From contig JAJEKV010000052.1 of assembly GCA_021234155.1 (NCBI GenBank), positions 3,825,606 through 3,889,605 on the forward strand: a stretch of DNA of 64,000 bases, in the 5' to 3' direction. Below are positions 34,500-48,411 of the stretch, piece after piece. How positions within the stretch are numbered: position 1 is the first letter of the stretch; each line of letters starts with the position of its first letter. Source of the DNA: Isoetes taiwanensis. Its lineage: Eukaryota > Streptophyta > Lycopodiopsida > Isoetales > Isoetaceae. The translations under genes and the position numbers were made by a program. The notes below the pieces were generated by a model. That model searched no databases. It had not been told where the DNA came from and saw only the letters and a list, made by a program, of their open reading frames with translations.

Positions 34500-37400
34500 A
34501 AGATCGGCCGACATCGCCATGGCGTAGATTCCCACTCGAGCTTAGGCCTGGGCGCTGAGAATGTCACCGGCATTGATCACTGCTGGTAGCTTGTATTTGG
34601 AGTTCACAGCTGGTAACTTGAACATTACCATTTATTAATCCCACTAGATTATCACCGCTAATATTGCTTACTTTTTTATTTCTAGAAAATAATATCTCGC
34701 GACATTGCATAGTAAACGCCTTAATTTTAATCGCCGAGCTCATATAGAATATCCAACTCTCTAAGTACCATCGCCGTACTTTTTATTCCCTCACTCTTAA
34801 AGCGGAGTCAGGCGCTAATATATTTAATCAGAAACTACCTTGCATGAAAATTGTGGCTAATTCATATTGTTCATAATCGGTCTATCCTCGCCATCGACAT
34901 CGCTCATAATCGTGGGTCTAATCCTCGCCGACATCGTTTCATACAAAAGTAAATAATCGGTTGTAAAGGATTGAACAGGAATAGGACTATTTTATCTCGA
35001 TCGCGTACTTTGGGAGTGGACTATCTAGCAAAGCATATGTCGCAAGAAAAACAAAGGTGGAAAATCAGCCATATTCTCATTGCACCAACTTAGTACCAAA
35101 AGCAGATCATCCGTGATTGAATTTGATCGTTAGATTTATCAAGCTAGCTTGCATCATTGATCCAAATCCGCCCTTCTAGTTGTATTGTTTAATGCAATGA
35201 CAATCGTACCGCGTATGATAATGCTTATGAACCTTAACGTATCGAAAAATGCTGAGTCTCTATTTCCATAGTTCACTTCCGGTATCTAAAGCCTATTCAT
35301 AGTTGCACCAATAACGCGTTGCTATGCATCCGCAATGAAAGGAACACGAGCCGAAGGAACATGTAGCATGGCATAACAAGAGTCTAAACCCTCATGGCAG
35401 CATATGTTTGTCAGCACGTTCAACAATGTACCCAAAACTCATATAACTTTACTGATTCACAATCTAAACCTCATGGTCAAGATAAATGTACTCCAACTAC
35501 TTTGCATTTCGCCGAAAACTATAATAGTTAGTAGAATATGCTTCGCGACAAGCTTTTTGTCACATAGCCATGGGCATAGCTCGCTTAGGATGATGCCAAG
35601 TAGACCGGCCATGTTCATGCGCGATTGTACGATTTGCATTTGACCTATCCACTCAAATGGGTATAGCTTACTGCATAATTATTGGTGCAACTAATTGGTT
35701 ACCGAAGCTTCTTCCCTTTGGTATGATAAGAACAAAGAATAGGCTTTGAAAAGAAATGTGCAATTAACGGATCTAAAAGGGAAAAAACCGTGAACGAGAT
35801 GTGACCGTAAAACTTTTTTTTCTAGAAGTTATACACCATCATTCATGATTGGTGCTATATATGGCTCCGCCATGCGCTACTTCCACCGGATTAAAGAATA
35901 TCCATGGGTTTGTGATCATGCTCAAGTATTTGTGATGCAACAAATACCAAGTAGCCTTTATACCCGGCATCATCTCCGTCCAGAAAGAAAAAATGAACGT
36001 TATTTCAAAACAGACCTACAAACGCCACCATTCTCATGCCACCGGCAACTTAATGCGAAGATGGCCACTTACAAATTACATCAACATGCCAATTGAAGTG
36101 CATTTCATAATGCAACTTTATGTTGCCCGTTGTGCTTTACTTCGCAATTCCCCTCGCTATAATCGTCTCAAGGCTTCAAATACGTTTACCATATTCCAAA
36201 GAAGAATTGTGAACTCTTTGCCTAAAAGCACCTGCTTTTCAATTGCATCTTTCGATAATAATCGACTTTTGCTTTGCAAAGTGGATGAGTGGAGCAACAT
36301 CTTATAACATCAAGAGCATAAAAGTACCATGGAGGCTATGAGCTTTTGTACGTGACGGGCAGAATTTTATGCTACTAGGAAATGAATGATAAAAGGACAT
36401 TTAATCCGCAAATGAAACAGCTCGACAGAACCTTAAGGAAGGGATAATCCCGTGATACACTTTAATGCAAAATGATCTCTTGGATTATGCTGCGATGGGC
36501 TATATTTCATGAATAGGTTACTCACCACATCGAACACCAACATTTGCGTACCACGAGGAGTGTAGAGGTGCATAAACATACTTCATCGGGATGGTAAATC
36601 TCGTGATGAAAAGCATCGACGCGATCGCATCGTGCATAATCACAATTCGCGCCAGAGAAGCCATTAGGTGCAAAAGGTTGAAGAAGAGCACCTACACGCT
36701 TTAAGATTAAAAGATTTATCCATTTATTTAAACATAGCAATAATAAATTTTAAATCATCAACCCGGAATAGTTAATTAATGTACTCGCTAAGATTAAGAG
36801 TTATGCTTGTCAAGTGAAATTTGGAGTTATACCCTCGTAAATGCCCGAACACATGCCACCTTGCTCTTTGCTTTTATCTATATTTCCAAACTCAGAAAAG
36901 AAACATTAACAACGCCATGTTCTGAAAATGTTAACAAAATAATAGACAAATCTAGTTGTTGCAATCCTATTTCCCAGCCATATTCCAATATGTTCCAACA
37001 ATGCATTATGAGTTCCAATAATGCATTACACGCTAGCACTAATGCTTTTTGACATGTCAAAAATTTGGTAAATTGCATATAAGAAATAGAAAGAGCAAGG
37101 TAAAATATAAGAAATAGAAAGATCAATTGGGAAAGCACATAACTTACATCCGGGCCTTGCCCTCATCTCATCTATTACAAAGCAAAGAATAATGCAATAC
37201 TTTAGAGCATATACCTACAACAACCGTAGCACGTATAGCAACAATCACTTGCCTCGCTCCATTCCAACAAGAAATATGATTGTGATAATGATACACAAAC
37301 CAATGTCATACCTATGTGGGAAAAACTAAGAAATTTGTACATTCCCACCCAAATTGGCCAAAGGTTTAAAAAGCTTTCTAAAAAATGAGGCATATAAGGG

Positions 37401-38245
37401 CTATGGATGTATGCTATCCATATAACCGCATGGTCCTAATGCAAACGTAAGCCTTGCACCTACTCAAGAATGCCCAAGCTCAATTGAAAGAGGTTTACAA
37501 TGCACTAGTCCATATTTTTCTTCCTCGGGTCACATTTTTTTTAGAGATGTCAGCCCAGGAGCAAGCATTCAACAATAACTAATAAGAGATAGAGAATGCC
37601 TTGATTTTCCTCGCTTGGATCTATTAACATTTTAAGAAGCTGCACCTAGAGTTATGAAAACGCGGAAGAAGAAAATGAGAAAATAGTAGCTTAGAGAGCC
37701 TAATTTTCAAGGAGATTATGATTAAAAGAATGCAAAAGAAAACACTCATCTTATTTTAACTCTAGCCAGCTAGTTCGATCCCTCTGTTGCACTGTAATAA
37801 CATAGTGATTGCTTGAGTCCCATGTGGAATCATATACATAAATAGTCCAAAGCATTAGCTGATGTGCACTCGCTAAAGCATAGGATGTTAAACAAAGAAC
37901 AAAACCTATTTTAGATGAGTTATCGCCTAGAAATTACTAGCAAGAAAGTTTGTACATGCCAAACAAAAATAAAATAAGAGAAAATAAACGCACTCTACCA
38001 TACTGGGAGAGCCAATGTTGGCTATCATCTGAGGTCTACCATCCTGAAATTGCGCGAAAACACGTTTCTATGCATTTGCAAGAAATGCCGTAAAAGTGCA
38101 ACTAAAATTACGATAGAGGTCCCCTTTATCTTTACAAGCCAGAAATCCCTATCCGGTAGCTCATCTATGGCGAATCTCGATGTTCTATTCTCCCATGCTC
38201 GCCTCAAAACGTAAAGCAGACCATCGAACGCCGACGACTCGCTAT
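34500..38245. other. No recognisable gene
   Basis: AT-rich sequence with short frames only (longest 104 codons at 35993-36307). No motif, repeat or element end that I can support. It runs to the left LTR of the next element. Confidence 0.4.
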
Positions 38246-38835
38246 TAGCCTCGTGGCCCTCGCGACACACGTGTCTATACTTGTCGTGATGAGGGCGAGG
38301 GCCCCACCGCCACTGTCCAAGAAGAGGGATCTAAGATGCTTACTACGGGTCAAAGCTCCTCCAAGAAGCGTGAAGACCCAAAGGTGACCCATCACGCCAC
38401 TACTGTCTCATAGCACTACGCGACAGCCTCAGATTCCCTCGCTCGAAAGTGCCCAAGTATGGAGCACGCTTTGTCATGATGAGGATCGATTCGAAGCCCG
38501 TAGAGGCCACCCGCGTTCTATATATTAATATTGTAGCATTTTTGCCCTTCAAAAAAGAGGGTTCAGAGTGTTCTTGTGTCACTACGAGCGCATATGCCGT
38601 CACTACAGCGCCTCTTTGAGCCCTTCATTGCAATAATTTGTTTGATCAATGGATTGCCGCAGTTCTCCACAAGTGTCTTGTGTTTCATTGTGTATTGCTA
38701 CTGGCCGCGATCCGAAGCTTTGCTTCTCCGTTAGCAAAATCCGCTGCGGATAAGAGTGTTCGTGATTTGCCCCCGCCGGACTACCTGATTCACGGTAGAT
38801 CTGCCCCCAGCGACTTCAGCCCTAATTCCCAAACA
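38246..38835 (+). repeat. Left (5') LTR
   Basis: It is collinear with 48412-49031: ACACACGTGTCTATACTTG, GCCACTACTGTCT, TGTAGCATTTT, TTCAAAAAAGAGGGTTC, TTGATCAATGGATTGCCG and the CCAAACA end all match. A TATA-like TATATATTAA at about 38519 fits the U3 promoter position. Borders are good to some 10 bp; the expected TG start is not clear. Confidence 0.88.
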
Positions 38836-41800
38836 CTCGCTGTCGCCTACTTCAAAGCCGATGATACCATGTTCAATCCCTTCTTTACTCCCCGCTAATT
38901 TATATTCAACACCGATGAGGCCAAGACGCCGCCGCCATGAATCGGGCGCTGACGCCTAATATGTCCACATACACTCGTTCGGATTGCCTCTTTCTCCGCG
39001 GTAATGGTAGAGCCGCACTGCTCCAGTTCACACCACACGACAACTTTTCCCGCACCGACCTCCCCTCGTGGAAGGTCGCCATTGTTCCTTGCCTCTCGCT
39101 TCGCTTTGACATGCGGTGAGGCCGCAAATACGTACTTTGAATTTACTCCACCGAATCCCCTAACTCAAGATCCGGATGTAATCCACCGCGAATTTTCTCC
39201 GCACATCTGTAAAATAAATGTTTCTATTGCACTTTTCTTTAGGAACTTCTGCACTCACCGCTTCCACCTTTGTCAATTCCCCACCGTCCGTTTCCCTTAA
39301 TCGCTTCCCCTACACCGTCATGCCCGCTAACCTTTTGTTCACCATAACCGTCAAGACTTTACTAATCTCACACAACCTATGCCGCTTTGCATCGGTGCAA
39401 AGAATCCGCTAACACCCATCGCCTTTTTCTTTTCCACAAATGCAAACACCCCATTCATGCTCGAATTCTACACATGCTTTAAACTCCCATATCCACTCTT
39501 TTGAAATGATAAAGGTAAACATTATTGCACTGCAGTGCTCGTGCTCATACGGATGAATTTGATCACTTTGGTGCAGATCTCAATGGTCACTCCGATCCAA
39601 ACAAAATTCTACATCTTTCGACGACTTCGCGTGGAGCACCCTAATTTAATGGCTGGAAAGTGGCAAACAAAAGCCATCGAAACAAGATTGATACACATGG
39701 TGACCTCTTTCTTTCCTATTACAAGACTTTAAGTGATGATCAACAATCACAACTTAATTCTCAACACATTCAAGCGTAACTCCGTGAGAATTACCGGTGA
39801 CTTTGCGTAATCGATCGCGATCTTTACCAACAAGTTGAAGGCAATCAACCCCGCCAAATTCTAGTGTGTTTCTTCGCGCTTACTCCTCTCACATCCATTT
39901 TGCAGGATCGAAAGTATTTCAAGACATTAAGCAAGAAGCTATTGAATTTAGTCAATCACTGTTTATGTTTCCTCACGCGGTGACGCTTACTATTCGTATG
40001 CCACCTATGACTTCGACCGCTTCCACTCAGCTCAAGAAATAATATTTGGTACTATTTGCCAAGATCGTGACATCCCGGCGAATGATGTAACTCAGGATAG
40101 CATGATCCATTGCACCCACATGCAACCGGCCACCATCAAGAATGTACAACCGTTTTAATTAAACTGATCGGCAAATCGCCTCTGAGCCCAATAAGTGGAA
40201 GGTACCCACGAAACTCTAACCATGTACAGTAATTTACTACAACAAATTAACAACCCCAAAGAATAAATGTAGCTATTAGGGAACTTCAATAACGCGGGAC
40301 TCCTCCTCTGCCTTAATTTCTTTTGGATCCAAGCAAGTCCTAATGTTTCTAACTCGGTGGACTAATGGGGTCACGCCCAGATCATTCTCAACTCCTAAGT
40401 TCAAATACAAATTCCTACCAATCAACCACGACAAGTATAGTTTTACACCTTTTCAAGTATGAAGCTAAGGGAAGGCAAGGCCCACGCCTACTCGAACCAC
40501 CACCACGCCATTAACAACCACGCCAATGTTGAACAACTCAAAACAATTGATATCTAACTCCAAGAAGAAATTTACGCAACAACACTACCTTTGAATCCTC
40601 CAACGATTGAGGTTCTCCTCATTCCCATCTATAAGCACCCGCGTAACTGAAGCTTTTGTACCGATTCAGTATCACTTTGAGCTTATCAACCAACTGTTTC
40701 ATTTTGGTAACCCAACTGATCACCACTTCCCTTCTATGTCTTCAACCTTAAACCGGAAAAGTCCGTTTGAACCCATCGAACGCAGAAGGGTGGCGCGACC
40801 TTTGTCCTCACACGTTACCATTGACTGATCTGAGCCAATGACCATCGGCCACCTACATCCTAACACCACCACTAATATCACGCCAAGCCCGACTCTCAAC
40901 AGCGGCTTACATTCATTGGTCGAGTTAACAACAACCTTAATTTTATCCACCACAACTTTTACCTAACCCTCCCAACCCCAAATAAGAACTGCTAAAATCA
41001 AAATTCCTCTACCTCTTTAATACGTAATTTATCCCTTCTACAATCCAGTCTCAAAGACTACGAAAGCATATTTTACAAACCTATTAATTGCTAATGTACT
41101 ATATCACACCCAATTTGCATGCACATCGTAATAAAAAGGTCAGTTCACCATGTTCCATCTGGCTATGGCAGCCAAGGAATGAATCTCTACATACAGATAG
41201 TTCCCATCGGCTTAATTAAGGGAGCCCATGACTTTATGATACCGTTTATGAATGGCTATCACGCATCATTAAGGAGTTACAACAAACCAATATTGGAGAT
41301 TCCACAATTTACTACGGAATTTTGCTTGAGAGCAGGAGGAAGATCCCTGAGATGGCGGAAAATGTTAGTGTAGACGTACCCTTTGAGACAGCTGCTTATC
41401 TACTATCACACAGATCAATCCTGCAGCATCACAGATGGTAAGCTCATCAAGCATTTATGGATCCGGACCACGCGCCGACTACTTCGATCGCCTGAACATG
41501 CTGACTCAACAAGTTTGGTAACACCTGTCAGCTATATGCCGGGCGGTTTGCTACTACCAATTCCATAACCAAACCATGAAGACATGGATATTGATAAAGG
41601 CATAGCAACGTACTGGGTTGACCCCCTTATTCTCGGTTTCACCTTTGTAACAATGTCACATTATTCCACATGAGGAGATTTTCGGTGACTTCTCCCTCCG
41701 CTCGAAGACACTATTAATTAACTCGAAGTGTACTTTCACTATTTTTCAAATTGCCATGAACATCCCATTCTACTCAGTGGAGCTTGTTCACACTCGCTCG

Positions 41801-42059
41801 GTGATGATCAAGCCATTCCACACATTCAAACTCCTCGCAGAGACATAATTGATATTGTGTTCAAATCAACCAATCCGGGATTAAGTACCTACCCTACCAA
41901 GATTCGTGGAGCGTTTCATTGTGCTATTCAAACGCTTCAAGACATATCTTTGCTTGCTTCAAGACTCGAGGTATCAAGAAAGAATTAACAACTCTCGATT
42001 CCCACTGAAGCCAGACGCTAGACCCATCTAGTTAACGACAGCATCGGGCTTTAACCTAA

Positions 42060-42660
42060 AACTACCGGAAAGGTTAAAGTTTTAAAATTGGATAAGCTTT
42101 ACCGACTTGGTCTTGTTTTGAGGTCAAAACATTCAATGGGTAAGTCCTATTGTTATTGCCCTCAAACATAATGGAAAAAATTCGCCATTGTGGGATTATA
42201 GAAAACCCCACCGCCAATGCTAACGATCATTTCCTCTCCCCTTCACTGATCAAGGTTAGCATGTAGCAGCCACGATGTAATTTTCATGGATTCTCCGCTA
42301 TAATCAAATATCCATTCTAGGTACAGACCAACCAAAAGACTAATTTCACTACTCCATAAAGTACCTTTATTTACAAGTTTTTCCTTTGATTGGTCACCCA
42401 CCATCCACATTTCAACGATTATGCTTCACTGCTTTTCAAGAGTACATGCAAGTTCATCCCTTCAAGTCTTTCAGATGACTTCAATTACACCCACGCTATA
42501 ACGCATTTGGTAAACTCTCTAACTAGTTTTTCAACTGCGGATGAATCGAATTAGCCCCTCAACCGTGAAAAAGTAATCTTCCGTGGTCACTCCTGTGTAA
42601 TTTAGGACATGTCGTGATCGACACTAAGATTACAATCTGACCACCTAAAATCAGCGCGTC
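42060..42660 (+). pseudogene. Reverse transcriptase of the 10.8-kb element (relic)
   Basis: Across several frames the plus strand gives WVSPIVIALKHNGK, WDYRKPH, SFPLPFTDQ, YNQISILGTDQPKD, and HPPSTFQR, then a GHVVIDTK segment, matching successive blocks of gypsy RT. At least four frame changes and several stops separate them. The catalytic aspartate-pair block falls where I cannot read a continuous frame (about 42430-42480). Confidence 0.8.
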
Positions 42661-42686
42661 ATCGAAGCATATCCACTGCTAATATC

Positions 42687-43178
42687 ATGACACACGCCTT
42701 TCGCAAAGCCAACCCCGCTTACCCTTTATTCCAGAATTGGCACCGACCACGCATCCAATTCACAAACCGGGACCGGAAATCCATACACATGGACTTGACA
42801 TCCGAGCGTAAAATCGCTTTTAAAGAACTCAAAGTCAAGCTCATTAAGCCCCCGCTGCTAGTACAATTAATTCAATGGGACAAACCATTTCATGTCCATG
42901 TTGATGTTTCAAGCGGCATCGAGCTGTTCTATTCTCAAGAGGCACCAAACGTGACAAGTCGATCGATAATGCCACAGAAATCTAACCCCATTGAGTTTCA
43001 AACTTATTCGGCCACTAAAGGGAAGCCCTTGGTCTTCTTTATCTTTTGTGTACAGTTCATCTTCTTTGGTAGTCAAATCGCTTTTATGATCATCGGGTTT
43101 CTTCTTGGCGTATTTTTAATCAATAAGCCAAACCCCACGGCCGAATTGCCTCTGATGGATATTGATATTTCGTGTTGA
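42687..43178 (+). pseudogene. RNase H region of the 10.8-kb element
   Basis: An open frame of 163 codons contains FKELKVKLIKPPLL and WDKPFHVHVDVSS, the RT-RNase H connection and first RNase H strand with its catalytic Asp (VHVD). It continues to FQTYSATKGKPLVFF and FLINKPNPTAELPLMD. In related elements the later part should carry a conserved YSTTE-like Glu and DHxAL block; here these are altered (YSATK, and no DH), so activity is unlikely. This is the longest intact coding piece of the element. Confidence 0.85.
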
Positions 43179-43439
43179 GTTTGCCCTTTGACATTGTTCA
43201 CAAGTCAGATCGCCACACGGCCCCTCGACTTTATCTTTCACGCGATATTAATAATTTGATGATCCCTCTGTTGAGTTCAATGGCGTTCTTCCGGATGCTC
43301 AACCGCTCTCGTCATCGGGCCATTTCATTGGTACTAATGACTATCAACGCCCTCACTTCGCTAACTCCCCACGCCTTCCGCGTAGTACAACCGTGATAAA
43401 CAACAAATTCGGCACTTAGATTATACGATGGTTGGCCGG

Positions 43440-44180
43440 CCATCTCTATAAATGTGGTGCATAATGTCTTTAATTTTATGTGTTCTTCCCTCACGTCCTA
43501 TCTTAGTCAAACAAGCCCCACGGCTGGACTCGCTGGTCATTTCAATGACAACACAAAGAAGGAAACTCCTCCCGCCTGCACATCGCCCACGCCGTGATGC
43601 TCACAACATACACTTACGTGATACGACGAGGCTTGGTAGACTCACCGGACGCTTCCTACCAATAGCCAATTTCTCCCCTTTGCCAAATGGGGTGCAGGAT
43701 TTGCCGTCCATAATCACCCCACCTCAACACTCAGTAGCACGCCTACACTGAAGTCTTCACGACTATGCAACCAAATAAATTTGCCGCAGCTCTACCTCGA
43801 CAACACTACCGCTAGTACAATGGCGTTCTCTACAAGGAACATCATCACTATTTTGATGTCCCTTAGAATTAGTTAGTGATCGGAGTTCATTTCATCAATC
43901 ACACTATTGTCAACTCCACTAACTATCCGTGACATTCATCACGTGCGCACGCCTTTACTATCCCCGTGGTAATGGTTGGCTCGTAGTGCCACAAACAAGG
44001 TGCTTTTATCCAATATTCTCAAGAAGATTTGTGGATCCTAAGAAGAAGTATTTACATGTCCCATACAACCCTACAAACACTTTTCTACTTGTGTATGGCC
44101 AAGAGGTTTTATGCCTTTTGAGTTCATTTTAATTTCACTCAAATTTCAGCTTAGCAACAGTAACATAATCCATCGTTGTT
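43440..44180 (+). pseudogene. Integrase of the 10.8-kb element (relic)
   Basis: Near 43870-43920 the plus strand gives SDRSSFHQ/GVHFINHTIVN, the block around the second catalytic Asp. At 43929-44132 it gives HVRTPLYYPRGNG, the conserved block leading to the catalytic Glu, followed by VYGQE, the start of the C-terminal part. Upstream, 43440-43560 holds RHLYKCG and AGHF-like pieces of the zinc domain. The Glu itself falls where the frame shifts. Not functional as assembled. Confidence 0.75.
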
Positions 44181-47100
44181 TTGCAAGAACGAAGCTTATC
44201 AACCTGAACAACTCTGGCGAACTCTCAAGAGATGCTTTTTCTTAGACTTCAACAAAGTGCAAAACAAATCACAAAACAAATGGGCATGCATGTTCATCAA
44301 AACAAACTTTCAAATACACTAGTCTTCTTTTAACACCGAGATATCAACAAACATCCGCAAACTCAAGCCTGCATGGCTGACCATACTAAAAATTTCCGAG
44401 ATACTTACATCCTCGAGTTTTTACAATTACAAGAATTGAATGGCACTCCATTTCGCTAATACAATGGATTTCATACCAAACCGAAAGATCCATTCAAGAA
44501 ACAAAATTTATTAACAAGATACCACTTGTACAAATTTATGAGAAACACTTTTCTATTATGTACAAAATTGCCCCAAGGGCTACACTACTGTGGGATTTTC
44601 AACTTAATTCCCAAACTAAACAAAAATTGAAAACCCTACTATGTCAGCTATCATTTCTTTACTCAAATTCCACCTCCTGAGGATGCTGGCCCCACAAACC
44701 GCGAATTACTCCAAATTGACCATCACCTCCCTAGCGATCGAAGTTGATCTCCGTTGATTCACAAGGTTTCTCCAACCTAAGGATCCAGTGATCCTACGAT
44801 TCCCAGACGCTACGTGATCGTAATTTTACGGCCCATCTTTGCATGTAATCCAGCCATGGAGCTCACCTGACCAATAAGTATCGAAGTTCTCCATCTTCGA
44901 CGGAATTTTGGTTCTTCGACGAACCTAACTTCCTAATTTATAGGCTTATCACTAACCCTAGTACCGTTTCACTAGCTCACCCTGTACGTGATCCGTGAAT
45001 TCATTCCCCATCGAATATTTTTGTACTCCGCAAACTTTTCTACCCTTTTTTTTAATATTCTCGACAATCATGCCAGCTATCGCCCGCCATTAAAAGTTTA
45101 TTCTCCCGCCAGAATTTCCTAATGCGATCTTGGTCTCAAGGCTCGCCTTCGAGATTCTCAATCGCCACGTATCTTTCGACACGCACTCTGCACCACCAAA
45201 AAAAAAAAAACCCTTCCCAAACTGGCCATAATTTTAATTTCACTTTTCACTTCTATACTCCAATTCTCATTCTTCCTCAATTTCTGCGAGATCTCTACGA
45301 CTCGGAATTCCTTCAAGATGGCTTCTACCCTCCCTAAGAACTCACCACTCAACGCTGGACGCACTTGAATGGATCCACCGCGAATTAAAATTATCAAGTT
45401 CGCTTTCTTCTATCCGCACTACCTCCTACATTCCGCATCACCTATAACCTCCTCGTGAGTTCCTCGGACATTTATATTTTCTCGCAGTCAGAACTCCCTG
45501 GGCCCCCAACAAGAACAAATTACGCTTAATTTGTGGCTAACCCGGGTGAAGGCGGCGATGGATATGCCTCCCAAGTCATCGGGAAACCCTATACTCCTAA
45601 AACCCTCAAAACCATAGCCTCATTTCTTGACCTTAACTACCAATGCCTTGTCTTACCTTTGACATTGGTAAATATGATATTTCCAAATTCTCAGTTTATT
45701 CCTTATAATGTCGCACAAACCAAGTCATTCCACCTTCCAAAGCAACATGATGCCTTTTACCAAGTTTCTTTGGAGGAAATTTTTGGGTTACTCCATGAAG
45801 AATACCGGCCAACTTATGTTTTCTACCATCCGTACTATATCCCTCACCAACACCACCGAAACAACCACCGACTCAACTCCCCGTATCGTGAGATTTCAAT
45901 GAACTTGACAGACTTTAAAATCCTAACTCTTCCTGGGACGCCCCATGGGAGCCCACTCGTGCTTTCATTAATCATCGACTCCCCACGCCGCCTATCATGC
46001 CCCTTTCTCCACCGAAGCCAACATCCCTCGACCTTATTGATGCTTTGAAAGGTCTTCAACCAAACTCTCCTCCTTCAAAGACCGCCAATCTCGGGCCACC
46101 ACCCGCATTTAAATATTTCACAACCACCGCCTCCACCTCCCCCGTGAATTCCAATTCTCTAAACCTATTCCTTCGGTTGATAACCAACCACTTAACAACC
46201 ACCGCTAACCTTTGTGCAACAATTCCACTTTCGCACTCAATGTGCACAAAGAAAACAATGAAGCAGCGACAACAAAACTCCTATTGATCTCAGTCACGAG
46301 TACTACAAGGACATTAATTTCACAAAGAATGACCAGATCTATAAAACAAGGGTGATTTTATCAAAGCCATCCCATCCACTTCCCTCACCGCGGATACTTC
46401 ATGCTGAAGGCCGCCCTACCGGGCCATGTCTCCGCGGATCATCACCGTATCCTCATAGTGTACCACTGTGGCACGACACGAACTGCGGACTAACCTACCG
46501 TCATCATTAATCAAGATCGATTTGGTCAATCGCGGATGCCAGAGAAGAAGCCTTGCACAATCAATTCATGATCCATCGAAACCTTCATCAATCCCAAAGA
46601 ATTGTCAAGGAACTCAAGGAGTCCTCAAACAAAACGACACCAAGTACACCGGGATTCAGACACGCTTACAACAACTGGTCGCCACTTAATAATGCTATCA
46701 ATCGAGAACAAAGACACTTCGTGATGCCCAACTTGATACTTGAGTCCAAGGTCACGATTTCTCGGTAAAACCACCTTGCAGACACAGTGATGCCTACATC
46801 GCGATTCTCCAAGGCAAGTTAGGACCAAAATTTCACTTCAAGAACACACGCGATGTTTTAAATAGTCAAGACTCAAAACAGACTGTGCTAATCTCACTTC
46901 AAGTCTGGGATTCCCAACTCCGACAAGTCCTACACCTCACACGAAAGTCACTTAATCGGGCAGTAATTCTCCTGAGCAACAAGATATCATTGCAGACATA
47001 AGATATTCCGATAAATTAAGCGCATGTTGTGATGATGCGGTAAGAAAAAGCAGTAACAAACGACAGCTTGCTTCCGCTTATTCCCCGATTCATCCTCAAG

Positions 47101-48411
47101 CCGCCACTATGACTATGTGCAAGCAAGGAAAACACTTTTCTTTTTATCTCCGGGCCGAAACAAGGTGATAATGCCAAGTCCCCCCGATCAGAGCCGATCG
47201 AACGACAATGGCCCTTCATGTTCCGTTCACATGAACGAGGCACACTTCAGGCTCGGCTAATTTTGATATCCCATGTGCGCATCTCGACCATTTCGCTTCA
47301 AAGACCATAGCCCCGGCTATGTCATGCACTCCACTTCTACTCCTCGGCACATGCCACTCGTGCTCATCCGATAAACGACCGAGAACTTTAAAGGAGATAC
47401 ACACGGGCAGTTCTTTTGACCAAGAAGAACAAGTACCTCCAAGACAATAAAAATTTCGCAACCGTTACCCTCGTATCACATGCCTCTTCTACGTAAAGAA
47501 GTGGAGCTATGGCTAGTCAATCCTTGGCACGCCTCTTATTAATTATATTAAATTAACAAGAACTTGACTTGCACAACAGTGTTCTATAACATTATGCTTC
47601 TCAGACAAATGCGACACTCCGAGCTTCAACGGCCCTCCCCGATGAGGGGACTCCCCAGACTCGCGGATGTTATTACGTACATTCCAGTTGCATGGGAGAT
47701 GCTTACCAAACAGCCTACCGAAGATATTGGAATTCCAAGAACGTATGCGATGACCGCAAGACCAACCCCCAAACAACCGAAAGTACACTAGCAAGCTTTG
47801 GATGCCCACTGACAAGGTCAATTCCCAAAGATGGAGACAAGAATTCCTGACTAATCAAGTCAAAGAACATGCAGATGGGATACCTACCTGCACTGTTGGT
47901 GTACAGACAACGTTAGACTCCACGCTTCATCCGCAGACGAAATGCATGGAGGATGAAACTTGGACAACACCAACAACTGATATACATGCCCACGCGTGTT
48001 CAGGAAGATCGCCTTTAATGCAATTTCGGGTTCAGAATCCTCGCTAAGGCTAAAACTTCAAATTTATCCATTCAGATGGCAAGCGTAATTCTCAGGTAAA
48101 AGACTTCCGCCACTTCCCGTAGTATGCGTAAACGCTAGTGCTGCATCCATTTTGCAACGACTCGTTCTAAGTCCCAACCCCAGTCCTTAATCCACGCTTA
48201 TTGAGAACATGATTTCTCAAGGTTTTCTCTATAGGAGTGTACCAATGTTTGGCATCCGGTGACTCAAGCAACGGAAAAGAGATTTAACAACACTCGAATA
48301 TGCAGCCGAAGCCTCATCTCTATGTTCAAGATCGTAAAGAGGAACGAGGATTCCCACCTCCTAATTCATGCCCCCTTTTCTGGCCAATAAGTGTAGCGTT
48401 TGTAGGGGGAG
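44181..48411 (+). other. Long 3' interior of the element after integrase
   Basis: About 4.2 kb between integrase and the right LTR, rich in A and C. It holds scattered frames but no known domain. Such a region in non-chromovirus gypsy elements can carry an additional, often envelope-like or uncharacterised, ORF. Confidence 0.5.
45533..46048 (+). CDS. Uncharacterised 171-codon ORF in the element's 3' interior
   Basis: It starts MANPGEGGDGYASQVIGKPY and is followed by a hydrophobic stretch (CLVLPLTLVNMIF) and a Tyr/His-rich part (YVFYHPYYIPHQHHRN). Reading continues in another frame (45997-46287) with Pro/Ser/Thr-rich sequence starting SPPKPTSLDLIDALKG. The N-terminal half is protein-like and the His/Pro-rich part may be low-complexity. 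No domain recognised. It may be the extra 3' ORF of the retroelement, or a gag fragment of a nested element. Confidence 0.35.
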   Translation: MANPGEGGDGYASQVIGKPYTPKTLKTIASFLDLNYQCLVLPLTLVNMIFPNSQFIPYNVAQTKSFHLPKQHDAFYQVSLEEIFGLLHEEYRPTYVFYHPYYIPHQHHRNNHRLNSPYREISMNLTDFKILTLPGTPHGSPLVLSLIIDSPRRLSCPFLHRSQHPSTLLML